A stretch of DNA of 7,867 nucleotides from Methanobacterium sp. UBA8 (GCA_002509665.1 DADN01000181.1:18940-26806); one strand, 5' to 3'. Counted from the stretch's first letter, positions 1-5,976 are shown. Notes: generated by a model not told the origin, from the letters alone. A program made the numbers and translations.

Positions 1-274
1 GTAAAAAATTTTCAATTTTTTACATGTTGAAGGAAATCGTAGATTTCCTGAACTGCAAAAACATAGCCCAAAAATTCGTAGAATTTTTGGAGCACTCGAA
101 CATGAAATGTTCGGTGCATCAAAAACCTTCGGTTTTTGAAGGCACAAAAATCTACGATTTTCGTAAGCTTCGATTTTTCTCAACCTCAAAAAACTTTGAT
201 TTTGGTAGATAAATTTACAATCCACAAATCTCAAAAATTTTCTATTTTTGGGTTCGGAAAATTAAAAATTTTCC
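1..274. repeat. Hairpin array 1: tandem short-loop inverted repeats
   Basis: A non-coding run of closely spaced hairpins. Perfect stems are seen at 1-23 (10 bp, loop TTC), 31-49 (8 bp, GTA), 68-90 (10 bp, GTA), 97-113 (7 bp, GAA, extended by GCAC/GTGC at 92-95 and 114-117 around a bulged T), 119-139 (9 bp, TTC) and 256-274 (8 bp, AAA). A 6-bp stem with loop TAC lies at 147-161, with two further pairs beyond a mismatch. Weaker ones are at 230-252 (9 bp including one G-T pair, 5-nt loop) and about 185-205 (decayed). Stem sequences differ from hairpin to hairpin, and the short linkers often contain GCA, GCAC or CTCAA. The first hairpin starts at base 1, so the array may continue to the left. It follows the stop codon of the minus-strand glycosyltransferase, so it may act as its 3' UTR or terminator. 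The long open frame across 24-212 is a by-product of the repeats. Confidence 0.85.
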
Positions 275-284
275 TCAACTCAAA

Positions 285-1409
285 TTAATCGTCATAGTCA
301 CTATTTAACAGCAGCAAGCTCAAGAATATTCCTGAGAATATGGTTTGAATTCCTAAGATTGATAGTATCAGAGCCAGTGTGGCAAACTGAATCTCCGAGA
401 GAGCTCCAAATCCAACTGCCTGCCAGCTGAAGAGTACCTTAAATCCTACAAGTATCCCGCAGACTAAAAGAAGAATCCCTAAAAATAGTTCTCTTCCAAG
501 TGAATGGTAATTCACCAATTTCTTTATCGTTCCAGAGGTTCCAGTGATTCCATTGACCATTCCAAATGCTCCAAATTGTATCCACGCCAGAAGCATTTGA
601 TATCCAATAATAAGCAGTAAACTACCTAAAATTAAAGTATGCCGCCTAGACTGGAATCCGAAAAGGACCCCTAGAGTTAAAGCTACACCTACAACCAGCA
701 CCACTAAGCCCGGACCTAAAAGAAACGGTGTTGGCCTGTAAAGCATCATAAACCTCAGGTGTCTCCAACCATCTGAAAAAGAACTTAACTTCGATTCACC
801 CTCTCTAGGGTAATAATTGATTGGAATTTCAGCCATTCTAACATTTTTTCTAGCGGCTTCAATTACCATCTCCGAAGCAAATTCCATTCCACTGCTTTTA
901 AGGTTTAAATCATCCAGAACATCTTTTTTTATAGCCCTCATTCCACAATGGGCGTCAGAAATTCCTGCTTTAAATAGAACATTTAAAACCCATGTGAGAA
1001 AAGGGTTACCTATATATCTGTGAAGTGCAGGCATGGCTCCCTCTTTTATATCTCCATTGAGTCTAGAACCCATTATAAAATCTGCTTCTCCATTTAAAAC
1101 AGGTTGGATGAATTCATATGTCATTTCAAAAGGATATGTACCGTCTGCATCTCCCATTACGACTATATCCCCTTCTGCTTCAGAAAATCCTTTTAAATAA
1201 GCGTTACCATATCCTCTCTTTTCTCCATACACTACTCTTGCTCCAGCATCACGTGCTTCTGAAGCAGTGTTATCTGTTGATGCGTTATCTACAACTACTA
1301 TCTCAACATCAAGCCCTTTGCTCTTTAATTTTTCAATTGGAACAGATTTAACTGTTTTGCCAACGATTCCCTCTTCATTTAATGCGGGGATAACAATCGA
1401 AATCTTCAT
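285..1409 (-). CDS. Membrane-anchored family 2 glycosyltransferase (dolichyl-phosphate hexose synthase-like)
   Basis: A 374-aa protein with a GT-A glycosyltransferase domain at about residues 1-225. The N-terminal motif is [10 protein letters not shown] (4-13), followed by [11 protein letters not shown] (38-48) for nucleotide binding, a DAD metal-binding motif (87-89, in GDADGTYP), and [10 protein letters not shown] (151-160), typical of the DPM1/DPG-synthase-like group. About four membrane segments follow (about 229-251, 258-281, 307-326, 340-368), giving the layout of archaeal GT2 enzymes that load a sugar from a nucleotide sugar onto a polyprenyl phosphate at the cytoplasmic membrane face. 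The exact sugar is inferred; UDP-glucose is attractive because galU lies 149 bp upstream on the same strand. The ATG is preceded by AGTGAT 4 nt away, matching the anti-Shine-Dalgarno. A TATA box of its own at about 1490-1499 suggests it is not wholly dependent on the galU promoter. It appears intact. Family placement is firm, substrate is not. Confidence 0.92.
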   Translation of the reverse strand: MKISIVIPALNEEGIVGKTVKSVPIEKLKSKGLDVEIVVVDNASTDNTASEARDAGARVVYGEKRGYGNAYLKGFSEAEGDIVVMGDADGTYPFEMTYEFIQPVLNGEADFIMGSRLNGDIKEGAMPALHRYIGNPFLTWVLNVLFKAGISDAHCGMRAIKKDVLDDLNLKSSGMEFASEMVIEAARKNVRMAEIPINYYPREGESKLSSFSDGWRHLRFMMLYRPTPFLLGPGLVVLVVGVALTLGVLFGFQSRRHTLILGSLLLIIGYQMLLAWIQFGAFGMVNGITGTSGTIKKLVNYHSLGRELFLGILLLVCGILVGFKVLFSWQAVGFGALSEIQFATLALILSILGIQTIFSGIFLSLLLLNSDYDD

Positions 1410-1459
1410 AAAATCACTTAGTTTATTATCTTTCCATAATTTTTAAATTATAAATAATT

Positions 1460-1469
1460 CAGTATACTG
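1460..1469. promoter_or_regulatory. Perfect 10-bp palindrome near the predicted glycosyltransferase start site
   Basis: CAGTATACTG is its own reverse complement. It lies about 22-30 bp downstream of the TATA-like box at 1490-1499 on the minus strand, so it would cover the transcription start region. That position suits a repressor operator, but a 10-bp palindrome may be chance in AT-rich DNA. Confidence 0.3.
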
Positions 1470-1489
1470 TTCAATTTTTGATGGTATTG

Positions 1490-1499
1490 CTTATATAAT
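1490..1499 (-). promoter_or_regulatory. TATA box of the glycosyltransferase gene
   Basis: Minus-strand ATTATATAAG, a strong archaeal TATA match, about 80 nt before the ATG at 1409. Transcription would begin near 1465-1470, giving a leader of roughly 55-60 nt. A second AT-rich TATA-like stretch at 1445-1455 is less convincing. Confidence 0.5.
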
Positions 1500-1558
1500 T
1501 TGTTTATAATCATAAAAAAAGAAATGTTAAATTTAATAAAAATAATTAAAAACATTGA

Positions 1559-2404
1559 TTATTTTAGAAGATTGCTTAAATGCGCTATTAATTCCTTTTT
1601 AACATCTTCATTTTCCATTGCAATTTCAATTGAGCTTTTAAGCCAGTCAACAGTATTTCCAATATCATGGAGTTTACCATTGAATATACAACCATAACTT
1701 TCATCCAAATGCCTTAAAGCATCTGTAAGCTGGATTTCACCGCCGACACCAGGTTCAACTGCATCAATATGATCAAAAATATCAGGAGTCAATAAATATC
1801 TTCCTATAATTCCTAAATTGGAAGGTGCATCCGCTAATTTAGGTTTTTCAACCAGATCTTCAATTTTATAAAGAGAATCACTGATTTTAGATCCCTTAAT
1901 TATACCGTACCTTTCTACTTTTTCATCAGGAACTTCTTCTATAGCAATCACTGAAGACTCATATTTATCATAAACATTCATAAGCTGCTTTGTACATGGA
2001 ACATTAGATTGAGCTATGGTATCTCCAAGCAAAACTGCAAATGGATCGCCGTCGACGTGTTTTCTTGCACATGCTATTGCATCTCCGAGTCCCTTCTGCT
2101 TTTTTTGTCTTACGTAATAAATATCAGCGAGCTCAGATATGTACTCTACTTCCTTAAGATAATCAGTTTTTCCGCCATTTTTAAGGAAGTATTCCAATTC
2201 AAAAGCTCTATCAAAATGATCTTCAATGGATCGCTTACCTTTTCCTGTTATTATCAGTATATCATCTATTCCAGAAGCCACAGCTTCTTCAACTACGTAT
2301 TGTATTGTTGGTTTATTAAACACTGGAAGCATTTCTTTTGGTTGTGCCTTTGTGGCAGGTAAAAACCTTGTACCAAGTCCAGCAGCCGGTATAACCGCTT
2401 TCAT
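1559..2404 (-). CDS. galU: UTP-glucose-1-phosphate uridylyltransferase
   Basis: A 281-aa nucleotidyltransferase that makes UDP-glucose and pyrophosphate from UTP and glucose-1-phosphate in the cytoplasm. Its length suits the bacterial/archaeal GalU family. Visible motifs are the nucleotide-binding loop IPAAGLGTRFLPATK (5-19), QPKEMLPV (21-28) with the conserved lysine, KGLGDAI (104-110), LLGD (125-128) with the metal-binding aspartate, LVEKP (184-188), GEIQLTDAL (222-230) and a late HDIGNTVDW (246-254). The ATG is preceded by AGGTGA 6 nt away, so the start is secure. It is the first gene of a possible two-gene unit with the downstream membrane glycosyltransferase. UDP-glucose would supply dolichyl-phosphate-glucose or UDP-sugar derivatives for surface glycans. 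A related specificity (e.g. dTTP) is less likely because the sequence follows GalU rather than RmlA motifs. Confidence 0.95.
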   Translation of the reverse strand: MKAVIPAAGLGTRFLPATKAQPKEMLPVFNKPTIQYVVEEAVASGIDDILIITGKGKRSIEDHFDRAFELEYFLKNGGKTDYLKEVEYISELADIYYVRQKKQKGLGDAIACARKHVDGDPFAVLLGDTIAQSNVPCTKQLMNVYDKYESSVIAIEEVPDEKVERYGIIKGSKISDSLYKIEDLVEKPKLADAPSNLGIIGRYLLTPDIFDHIDAVEPGVGGEIQLTDALRHLDESYGCIFNGKLHDIGNTVDWLKSSIEIAMENEDVKKELIAHLSNLLK

Positions 2405-2410
2405 AACTGT

Positions 2411-2416
2411 TCACCT
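2411..2416 (-). promoter_or_regulatory. Ribosome binding site of galU
   Basis: Minus-strand AGGTGA ends 6 nt before the ATG at 2404. It fixes the start and shows the GGTGA type used by several genes in the window. Confidence 0.75.
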
Positions 2417-2478
2417 ATTAATTTCATGTTAAAAGTTTAAATTCTCTAATTATACATACTATACTTACATTAAAATGA

Positions 2479-2488
2479 CTTATAAACT
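2479..2488 (-). promoter_or_regulatory. TATA box of galU
   Basis: Minus-strand sequence GTTTATAAGT with an A-rich run just upstream (BRE-like). It lies about 75 nt before the start codon, predicting a start near 2455-2460 and a leader of about 50 nt. The decayed gene on the same strand ends just upstream at 2509. Confidence 0.5.
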
Positions 2489-2508
2489 TTTTTGGTTTTT
2501 TTATGGAT

Positions 2509-2694
2509 TTAATTTTCTACCTGTACTTTGTCATTTATAGAATATATCTTTAAAAGGTTTATCTTACCTTTTGTAACTTCAGTATATCCATTAAAAACAG
2601 ATTTATTATCTCCCCATATTATGTAAAAGTCAACATTATACTTTTTCAACTGTTCCTGCAGTTGGGAACTATGTTTTTTTAAATTTAAAATGTT
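2509..2694 (-). pseudogene. C-terminal remnant of a multi-pass membrane glycosyltransferase (PMT/ArnT-like)
   Basis: The minus strand encodes about 61 codons ending in TAA at 2511-2509, with no start codon. The reading includes LQEQLKKYNVDFYIIWGD followed by YTEVTKGKINLLKIYSI. This resembles the extracytoplasmic C-terminal tail of archaeal lipid-sugar-dependent glycosyltransferases, and it aligns with the tail of the plus-strand pseudogene ending at 4171 (KEYNIDYYFFWGN, then KEITNGTINGLKIYKI). Two in-frame TGA codons (2695-2697 and 2704-2706) separate it from the three-helix open frame at 2704-2934, so both pieces may come from one gene. The homology of the two tails is visible directly; the family name is from memory of such proteins and is less certain. 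Confidence 0.6.
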
Positions 2695-2703
2695 TCACTG
2701 GTT

Positions 2704-2934
2704 TCAATAGAAAAACTCAAGTGCAAAACAAATTAAGGCTAAAATCGGAAGTGGAAGTGTAACTATGTAATATTTTCTATTTGCACTAATTTTAGAAAAA
2801 TATGCGATTAAAATTATAGTTAAGCCTAATAAAAACCATCCTGATGCGTTAAAATAGTATTTTGTATAAAATGCATATGTAGCCATAATAAAAACTATAA
2901 CTGCGAGCAAATAATTTGTATTTTTACCTGTCAT
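2704..2934 (-). CDS. Small three-helix membrane protein, or the membrane part of a decayed glycosyltransferase
   Basis: A 76-aa, very hydrophobic frame with three predicted membrane segments (about 6-24, 30-47, 54-74) joined by short Lys/Arg/Asn-rich loops, and no catalytic motif. The ATG has AGGTTA 6 nt upstream, one base off the AGGTGA seen at other genes, so it could be a real small gene. Against this, the frame continues past its TGA, through a second TGA three codons on, into the remnant at 2509-2694. Replacing the two TGA codons by TGG would give one continuous frame of about 141 codons. I cannot tell a free-standing small protein from a pseudogene segment. No function is proposed. Confidence 0.5.
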   Translation of the reverse strand: MTGKNTNYLLAVIVFIMATYAFYTKYYFNASGWFLLGLTIILIAYFSKISANRKYYIVTLPLPILALICFALEFFY

Positions 2935-3141
2935 ATTTTATAACCTGTTTTTAAATGATTGCCTGTACTATTATATCCTTAATTAAATATTACGCATAAT
3001 ATCCTGTTTTAACCTAAATGATATAATCGAGAATTCATGCATAAATTAGATAATTTTCGTTTTTTTTATATAATATTAAAATGTATAAAAATAACTCAAC
3101 TTTTAGATATATAATATTTGTTCTAATCTAATTTCCAAATA

Positions 3142-3453
3142 TCAACTATCATTGTATTTTAAATTAAACTTATCCTTTAAAATATGTAAAAATTCGGATT
3201 TAGAGATATTATAAACTCTGAGAGTCTTGTGATGGCTTTTAAGCCCTGAAATAATCTCAACTTGAGATCCAGTAAGACGCGAAAATTCATTTACTATTTC
3301 TTTATTAGCTTTACCTTTTTGAGGAACTGATTTTATTAGAATTTCTATTTTTTCTCTCCACTCATTGTAACCAATTATTTCAAACTTCTTTGATTTAGGA
3401 GAAACCTCTATATCTACCATTATTCCACCATTAGTTTCAGTTACTGCTTTCAT
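3142..3453 (-). CDS. DUF167 / YggU family (UPF0235) protein
   Basis: A 103-aa small cytosolic protein, about the usual size for this family. Diagnostic stretches are VDIEVSPKSKKFEIIGYN (13-30), the KSVPQKGKANKEIVNEFS segment (41-58) with the family's G-K-A-N core, and SGLKSHHKTLRV (69-80), where the family has SG-x-KS-x-x-K. The biochemical role of the family is unsettled. The start is supported by AGGTAA shortly upstream of the ATG and a TATA-like box at 3485-3493. It sits alone between two decayed glycosyltransferase remnants and appears intact, with no sign of co-transcription. Confidence 0.88.
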   Translation of the reverse strand: MKAVTETNGGIMVDIEVSPKSKKFEIIGYNEWREKIEILIKSVPQKGKANKEIVNEFSRLTGSQVEIISGLKSHHKTLRVYNISKSEFLHILKDKFNLKYNDS

Positions 3454-3755
3454 ATAATTACCTATCTAAATATAGCTCTTTTACTTTTTAAATGGCTTTT
3501 TAAAAAATGTAATATCCTTTAACTTTTTATAGATAAAATGATACTTTAACATTAAATTTATACTAAATAGTTTGTCAATGCACATTAACTTCCATATAAT
3601 CTGTTATTTATTAATTAAACCCAAATATAACTGCATAAATCAAATTAATTGAAACATGACATGTAATTAATTATATTTATCTATAACTCAATTGATTCTA
3701 TGAATTAAAAAATGTTTTACTATACTGTTATTAACTATCTGAATACTAGTAATAA
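3454..3755. other. Intergenic stretch between the DUF167 gene and a pseudogene
   Basis: About 300 bp, very AT-rich, with no credible coding frame. It holds the TATA-like box of the minus-strand DUF167 gene near its left end and an inverted repeat (3725-3758) at its right end. Nothing else stands out. Confidence 0.6.
3485..3493 (-). promoter_or_regulatory. TATA-like box of the DUF167 gene
   Basis: Minus-strand ATTTAAAAA, about 32-40 nt before the ATG at 3453. It would place the start near 3460-3463, giving a very short leader. This is a modest match in AT-rich DNA. Confidence 0.35.
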
Positions 3756-3758
3756 CAG
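3725..3758. repeat. Imperfect 12-bp inverted repeat at the head of a pseudogene
   Basis: CTGTTATTA plus CTA (3725-3733, 3735-3737) pairs with TAG plus TAATAACAG (3747-3758), with one bulged A at 3734 and a 9-nt loop. It lies exactly where the reading frame of the plus-strand glycosyltransferase remnant begins. It could be an old operator or a terminator; no downstream T-run was seen. Confidence 0.5.
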
Positions 3759-4171
3759 CTAAAAATTAACACACTTGCTAAAAGCAAGATATTTTTTGCA
3801 TTATTTTTAGTGATATACTCAATATTAGGGGCTTATTTCATCGGATATTACCAGTATGATACAATAAGTAGAGATTTAATTGTCATTATTTCTGTTGCAA
3901 AGTTATATGCATCAGGAGATATTTCAAATGCAGTTAACAGCTACTGGGGGCCATTTTTTCCATGGCTACTTGCCCCATTTATTTTAGGGAGTCCAGCAGC
4001 ACCACCAAAAAACCCATGACTGACATTGAATTAGAAAAAAGTTTTAAAGAATATAACATTGATTACTATTTTTTCTGGGGAAATTCAAATACTAATGAGG
4101 ATTTATTAAAAAAATACAAAGAAATAACCAACGGTACCATAAACGGTTTGAAAATATACAAAATAAGATGA
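3756..4171 (+). pseudogene. Internally deleted multi-pass membrane glycosyltransferase (PMT/ArnT-like)
   Basis: Two ends of one gene lie side by side in different frames. The first frame opens after a stop at 3753-3755, has no ATG, and runs to a stop at 4017-4019. It carries a first membrane helix (IFFALFLVIYSILGAYFIGY), then RDLIVIISVAKLYASGD, SNAVNSYWGPFFPWLLAPF and a second hydrophobic stretch. This is the N-terminal pattern of lipid-sugar-dependent glycosyltransferases that act outside the membrane. Near 3985-3995 the readable signal shifts by one frame (+2 relative), to a tail with TDIELEKSFKEYNIDYYFFW and KEITNGTINGLKIYKI, ending in TGA at 4169-4171. The several hundred residues of a full-length protein are missing between them. 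The tail matches the remnant at 2509-2694 on the other strand. The product is not functional. The family name is an inference; the gene-remnant call is firm. Confidence 0.7.
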
Positions 4172-4193
4172 AACTAACCGTGCAAATACAAAC

Positions 4194-4202
4194 ATTTAAA
4201 TA
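4194..4202 (+). promoter_or_regulatory. TATA box of the tRNA-Leu gene
   Basis: ATTTAAATA about 55 nt before the mature tRNA 5' end. Transcription would start near 4225-4230, leaving a leader of about 25 nt to be removed by RNase P. It overlaps nothing coding. Confidence 0.5.
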
Positions 4203-4251
4203 GTGTAACATAAATATGATGATATGTTCTCGTGTTTGTTTAACCTGAACA

Positions 4252-4338
<87 letters not shown>

Positions 4339-4350
4339 CAAATATTTCAT

Positions 4351-4428
4351 GGAAATTTTGGTGTTCACAAAATTTTCAATTTTTGTTCTTAAAATTTAAG
4401 ATTTTCGAATGTATTCAAAGCCTTCTAA
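4351..4428. repeat. Hairpin cluster 3, degenerate, downstream of tRNA-Leu
   Basis: A 10-bp stem with one G-T pair (4351-4360 with 4368-4377, loop GTGTTCA) is followed by an overlapping alternative hairpin ACAAAA/TTTTTGT (4367-4386), a CTTAAA-A-TTTAAG palindrome, and GAAT-GT-ATTC. The style resembles the hairpin arrays at 1-274 and 6067-6192, but loops are longer and stems less perfect. It starts 14 nt after the tRNA, so it may also serve as the tRNA transcription terminator. Confidence 0.5.
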
Positions 4429-4477
4429 TTTTAAAATAACTTTTTTTAAATCAAGTCTGTAATCAATCTATCTAGAT

Positions 4478-4516
4478 AAAAAAAAATCATATTTATTTTA
4501 TAAAAATAAAAAAAAT
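4478..4516 (-). terminator. T-rich terminator of the zinc-ribbon membrane protein gene
   Basis: On the minus strand, two T-runs of eight or more lie within about 60 nt downstream of the TAA at 4539. Oligo-T tracts are the usual archaeal termination signal. They also face the plus-strand tRNA transcript, though the T-runs work only for the minus strand. Confidence 0.4.
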
Positions 4517-4538
4517 GGTTAGGGGCTGTTTAACATAA

Positions 4539-4835
4539 TTAAATCAAGTGGTCAATAAAACTCCAAACAATTAGCATAATAACAAATAAAAGCAGTGCAA
4601 CTATTATATACAATTTCCCACGTTGTTTTACAGAATTTACTGGACGAGTATATAAGTATGCTGCAGGTATAAGTGCAACTATAAAAACAAATGGTATTAT
4701 AAACCCGATGATTATTGCCGCTATTGTAATGATATTAGCAATAAGATAGCTCCTTCCATTATCCATTTCTCCGCATTTTAAACAATATTTTTCATTATCC
4801 GAAATTTCAGTTCCGCATTTTTGACATGTTGCCAT
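4539..4835 (-). CDS. Zinc-ribbon membrane protein
   Basis: A 98-aa protein starting MATCQKCG. A zinc ribbon comes first (Cys4, Cys7, Cys18, Cys21: CxxC-x10-CxxC), like the zinc_ribbon_2-type heads common in archaeal membrane proteins. It is followed by a long hydrophobic region (about 31-61, perhaps two passes) and a final helix (about 74-94). The start is chosen at ATG 4835 because GGAGG (4841-4845) sits 5 nt upstream. A longer reading from GTG at 4847 would put the ribosome binding site inside the coding region. The ribbon probably faces the cytoplasm. No partner gene is apparent, and the role is unknown. Confidence 0.85.
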   Translation of the reverse strand: MATCQKCGTEISDNEKYCLKCGEMDNGRSYLIANIITIAAIIIGFIIPFVFIVALIPAAYLYTRPVNSVKQRGKLYIIVALLLFVIMLIVWSFIDHLI

Positions 4836-4840
4836 AATAT

Positions 4841-4845
4841 CCTCC
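4841..4845 (-). promoter_or_regulatory. Ribosome binding site that decides the zinc-ribbon protein start
   Basis: Minus-strand GGAGG, 5 nt before ATG at 4835. It favours the 98-aa form over the 102-aa GTG form. Confidence 0.75.
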
Positions 4846-5002
4846 ACACATGTATTATTTGAAACGCAGATATATCCTTTACTAAAAACATCAAATAGAC
4901 GTAAAAATTAAGTAAAAATTTTGGATTATTATTTTTAATACTCTTATTTTAAAAACAAATCCAATTAATAATGTCCAGTATATGTATTAAATCAAAATTT
5001 TC

Positions 5003-5016
5003 TTTTTAAAAAAAGT
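5003..5016 (-). terminator. Oligo-T terminator after the winged-helix/zinc-ribbon gene
   Basis: The minus strand reads ACTTTTTTTAAAAAG a few bases after the stop codon at 5019-5021. A T-run directly behind a stop codon fits an archaeal intrinsic terminator closing the DUF371 unit. Confidence 0.4.
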
Positions 5017-5018
5017 GC

Positions 5019-5330
5019 TCAGTAATATTCTTTTTTAAAGCATTTATGGCACCTGTAAACATGAATATGTTGGATATCTCCTTCAGGAGTCTCTTGAAGT
5101 TTCGTATCTTCATGCTCCATCGGTTCAAAGCAATCCGTACATATCCTGTTATTTACACAGCCGGTTTCAAAAAAATGCTCCTCAGTTATTATGTTATCGC
5201 TTTTAAGCTGCTGGAGTACTCTCAAAAGTGTTTCTTCATCAACTCCAAGAATATCTTCTATCTCACAAAGATAATACTCATCACCATTGTCCTCTATGAA
5301 TGATTTAACCTTTTCATATATCTGGTCCAA
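5019..5330 (-). CDS. Winged-helix and zinc-ribbon protein, putative regulator
   Basis: About 103-106 aa. Residues 1-55 form a helical, winged-helix-like region (DQIYEKVKSFIEDNG, then CEIEDILGVDEETLLRVLQQL and DNIITEE). The C-terminal half holds CxxC (67, 70) and CxxC (97, 100) pairs, numbered from a GTG start, that should bind one zinc. It may be a small DNA-binding regulator or a nucleic-acid-associated factor; no target is visible. The start is uncertain. GTG at 5339 overlaps the stop of the upstream 30-aa gene as GTGA, suggesting coupled translation. TTG at 5330 lies 5 nt after a full AGGTGA (5336-5341) and is preferred here. There is no in-frame ATG near the start. It is likely the last gene of a DUF371 unit. 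Confidence 0.8.
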   Translation of the reverse strand: MDQIYEKVKSFIEDNGDEYYLCEIEDILGVDEETLLRVLQQLKSDNIITEEHFFETGCVNNRICTDCFEPMEHEDTKLQETPEGDIQHIHVYRCHKCFKKEYY

Positions 5331-5335
5331 ATCTA

Positions 5336-5428
5336 TCACCTATTCTTAGCTTTGATTATAGCTATTGCTAAAATTATACCTATTATTGCACCTATTACCC
5401 CACCTAATAATGCACCTACTACATTCAT
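5336..5428 (-). CDS. 30-aa glycine-zipper membrane peptide (small ORF)
   Basis: A short gene below normal ORF cut-offs. It starts ATG at 5428 and ends TGA at 5338-5336. The peptide begins MNVVGALLGGVIGAIIGI and ends with a basic KAKNR tail. It is one hydrophobic helix with small-residue spacing (G5, G9, G10, G13, G17) of glycine-zipper type, which favours helix packing in the membrane. A full AGGTGA (5434-5439) lies 5 nt before the ATG. The stop lies inside the AGGTGA of the next gene, a tight arrangement that argues for real, coupled translation. It follows the DUF371 gene by 58 bp. No function can be named. Confidence 0.72.
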   Translation of the reverse strand: MNVVGALLGGVIGAIIGIILAIAIIKAKNR

Positions 5429-5486
5429 AAAAATCACCTTATCCTTTTAATTAGATTCCTAAAATATTTAATTTTATAAAATAATA

Positions 5487-5900
5487 TTATTCTACTACTA
5501 TTCTTACCCTTAAATCTTTCCCTTCCTTTAAATCATCTACAAGTTCTCTTTTAAGGTCAGCTGCAGCTTTATCTGATTTTATCATTAATGTACGGCTGCA
5601 TTTAAACTCACTTTTTCTACAGACCATATCTGTTGGATGATCCAGGGTAAGTTCTGGATGTCCATACCCCCTAATTTCATCCTTTGCATTTTCTGTTTCA
5701 AGTTGAACTTTAATCAACGTATTTTCATTTTTTATACCTTCTATAAGTTCAGGAGGAAAATCTCCAAGCTTAGTTTTAGATGCAACTCCTACAATACAAT
5801 CCGCCCTTATTCCTATCTCTTTATCCATAGTAACTTCAAACGTTGATTTATGGGCTGAAGTGACGTTTTTATGTCCTTTAGCGTGAAAAATGTATTCCAT
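5487..5900 (-). CDS. DUF371 family archaeal protein
   Basis: A 137-aa protein matching the archaeal DUF371 family throughout: AKGHKNV (7-13), ADCIVGVASKTKLGDFP (33-49), RGYGHPELTLDHPTDMV (77-93) and the RKS-x-CSRTLM-x-SDKAAADLKREL stretch (95-120). The length is normal for the family. It has no signal peptide or membrane segment, so it should be cytosolic; its biochemical function is not known. ATG at 5900 has GGAG 7 nt upstream. A TATA-like TATTTATAG lies at 5977-5985. It heads a minus-strand group with the 30-aa membrane peptide and the winged-helix/zinc-ribbon protein, and is divergent from the interrupted membrane-protein gene at 6052. Confidence 0.93.
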   Translation of the reverse strand: MEYIFHAKGHKNVTSAHKSTFEVTMDKEIGIRADCIVGVASKTKLGDFPPELIEGIKNENTLIKVQLETENAKDEIRGYGHPELTLDHPTDMVCRKSEFKCSRTLMIKSDKAAADLKRELVDDLKEGKDLRVRIVVE

Positions 5901-5976
5901 ATGATTTCTCCGAATATTTTATTTAAATTTTGGTAATTTTACAAAATAAAATCAGTTAGTTAATATTGATTAAAGA

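Noticed and set aside
24..212. 62-aa open frame across hairpin array 1
   Set aside because: It is made of hairpin arms and linkers, has no ribosome binding site in place, and its sequence is explained by the repeats.
1..274. CRISPR array
   Set aside because: There is no constant repeat; stems differ from each other and spacing is irregular and short. No cas genes are present.
817..1351. Plus-strand open frames opposite the glycosyltransferase
   Set aside because: Antisense shadows of a well-supported gene; no family resemblance or ribosome binding site.
1500..2432. Plus-strand open frames opposite galU
   Set aside because: Antisense shadows of a gene with clear catalytic motifs.
2695..2706. 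TGA recoding (selenocysteine or tryptophan) to read through into the C-terminal remnant
   Set aside because: No SECIS-like structure was seen, other genes end normally in TGA, and gene decay is the simpler reading.
5046..5846. Plus-strand frames opposite the winged-helix and DUF371 genes
   Set aside because: Antisense shadows of well-supported minus-strand genes.
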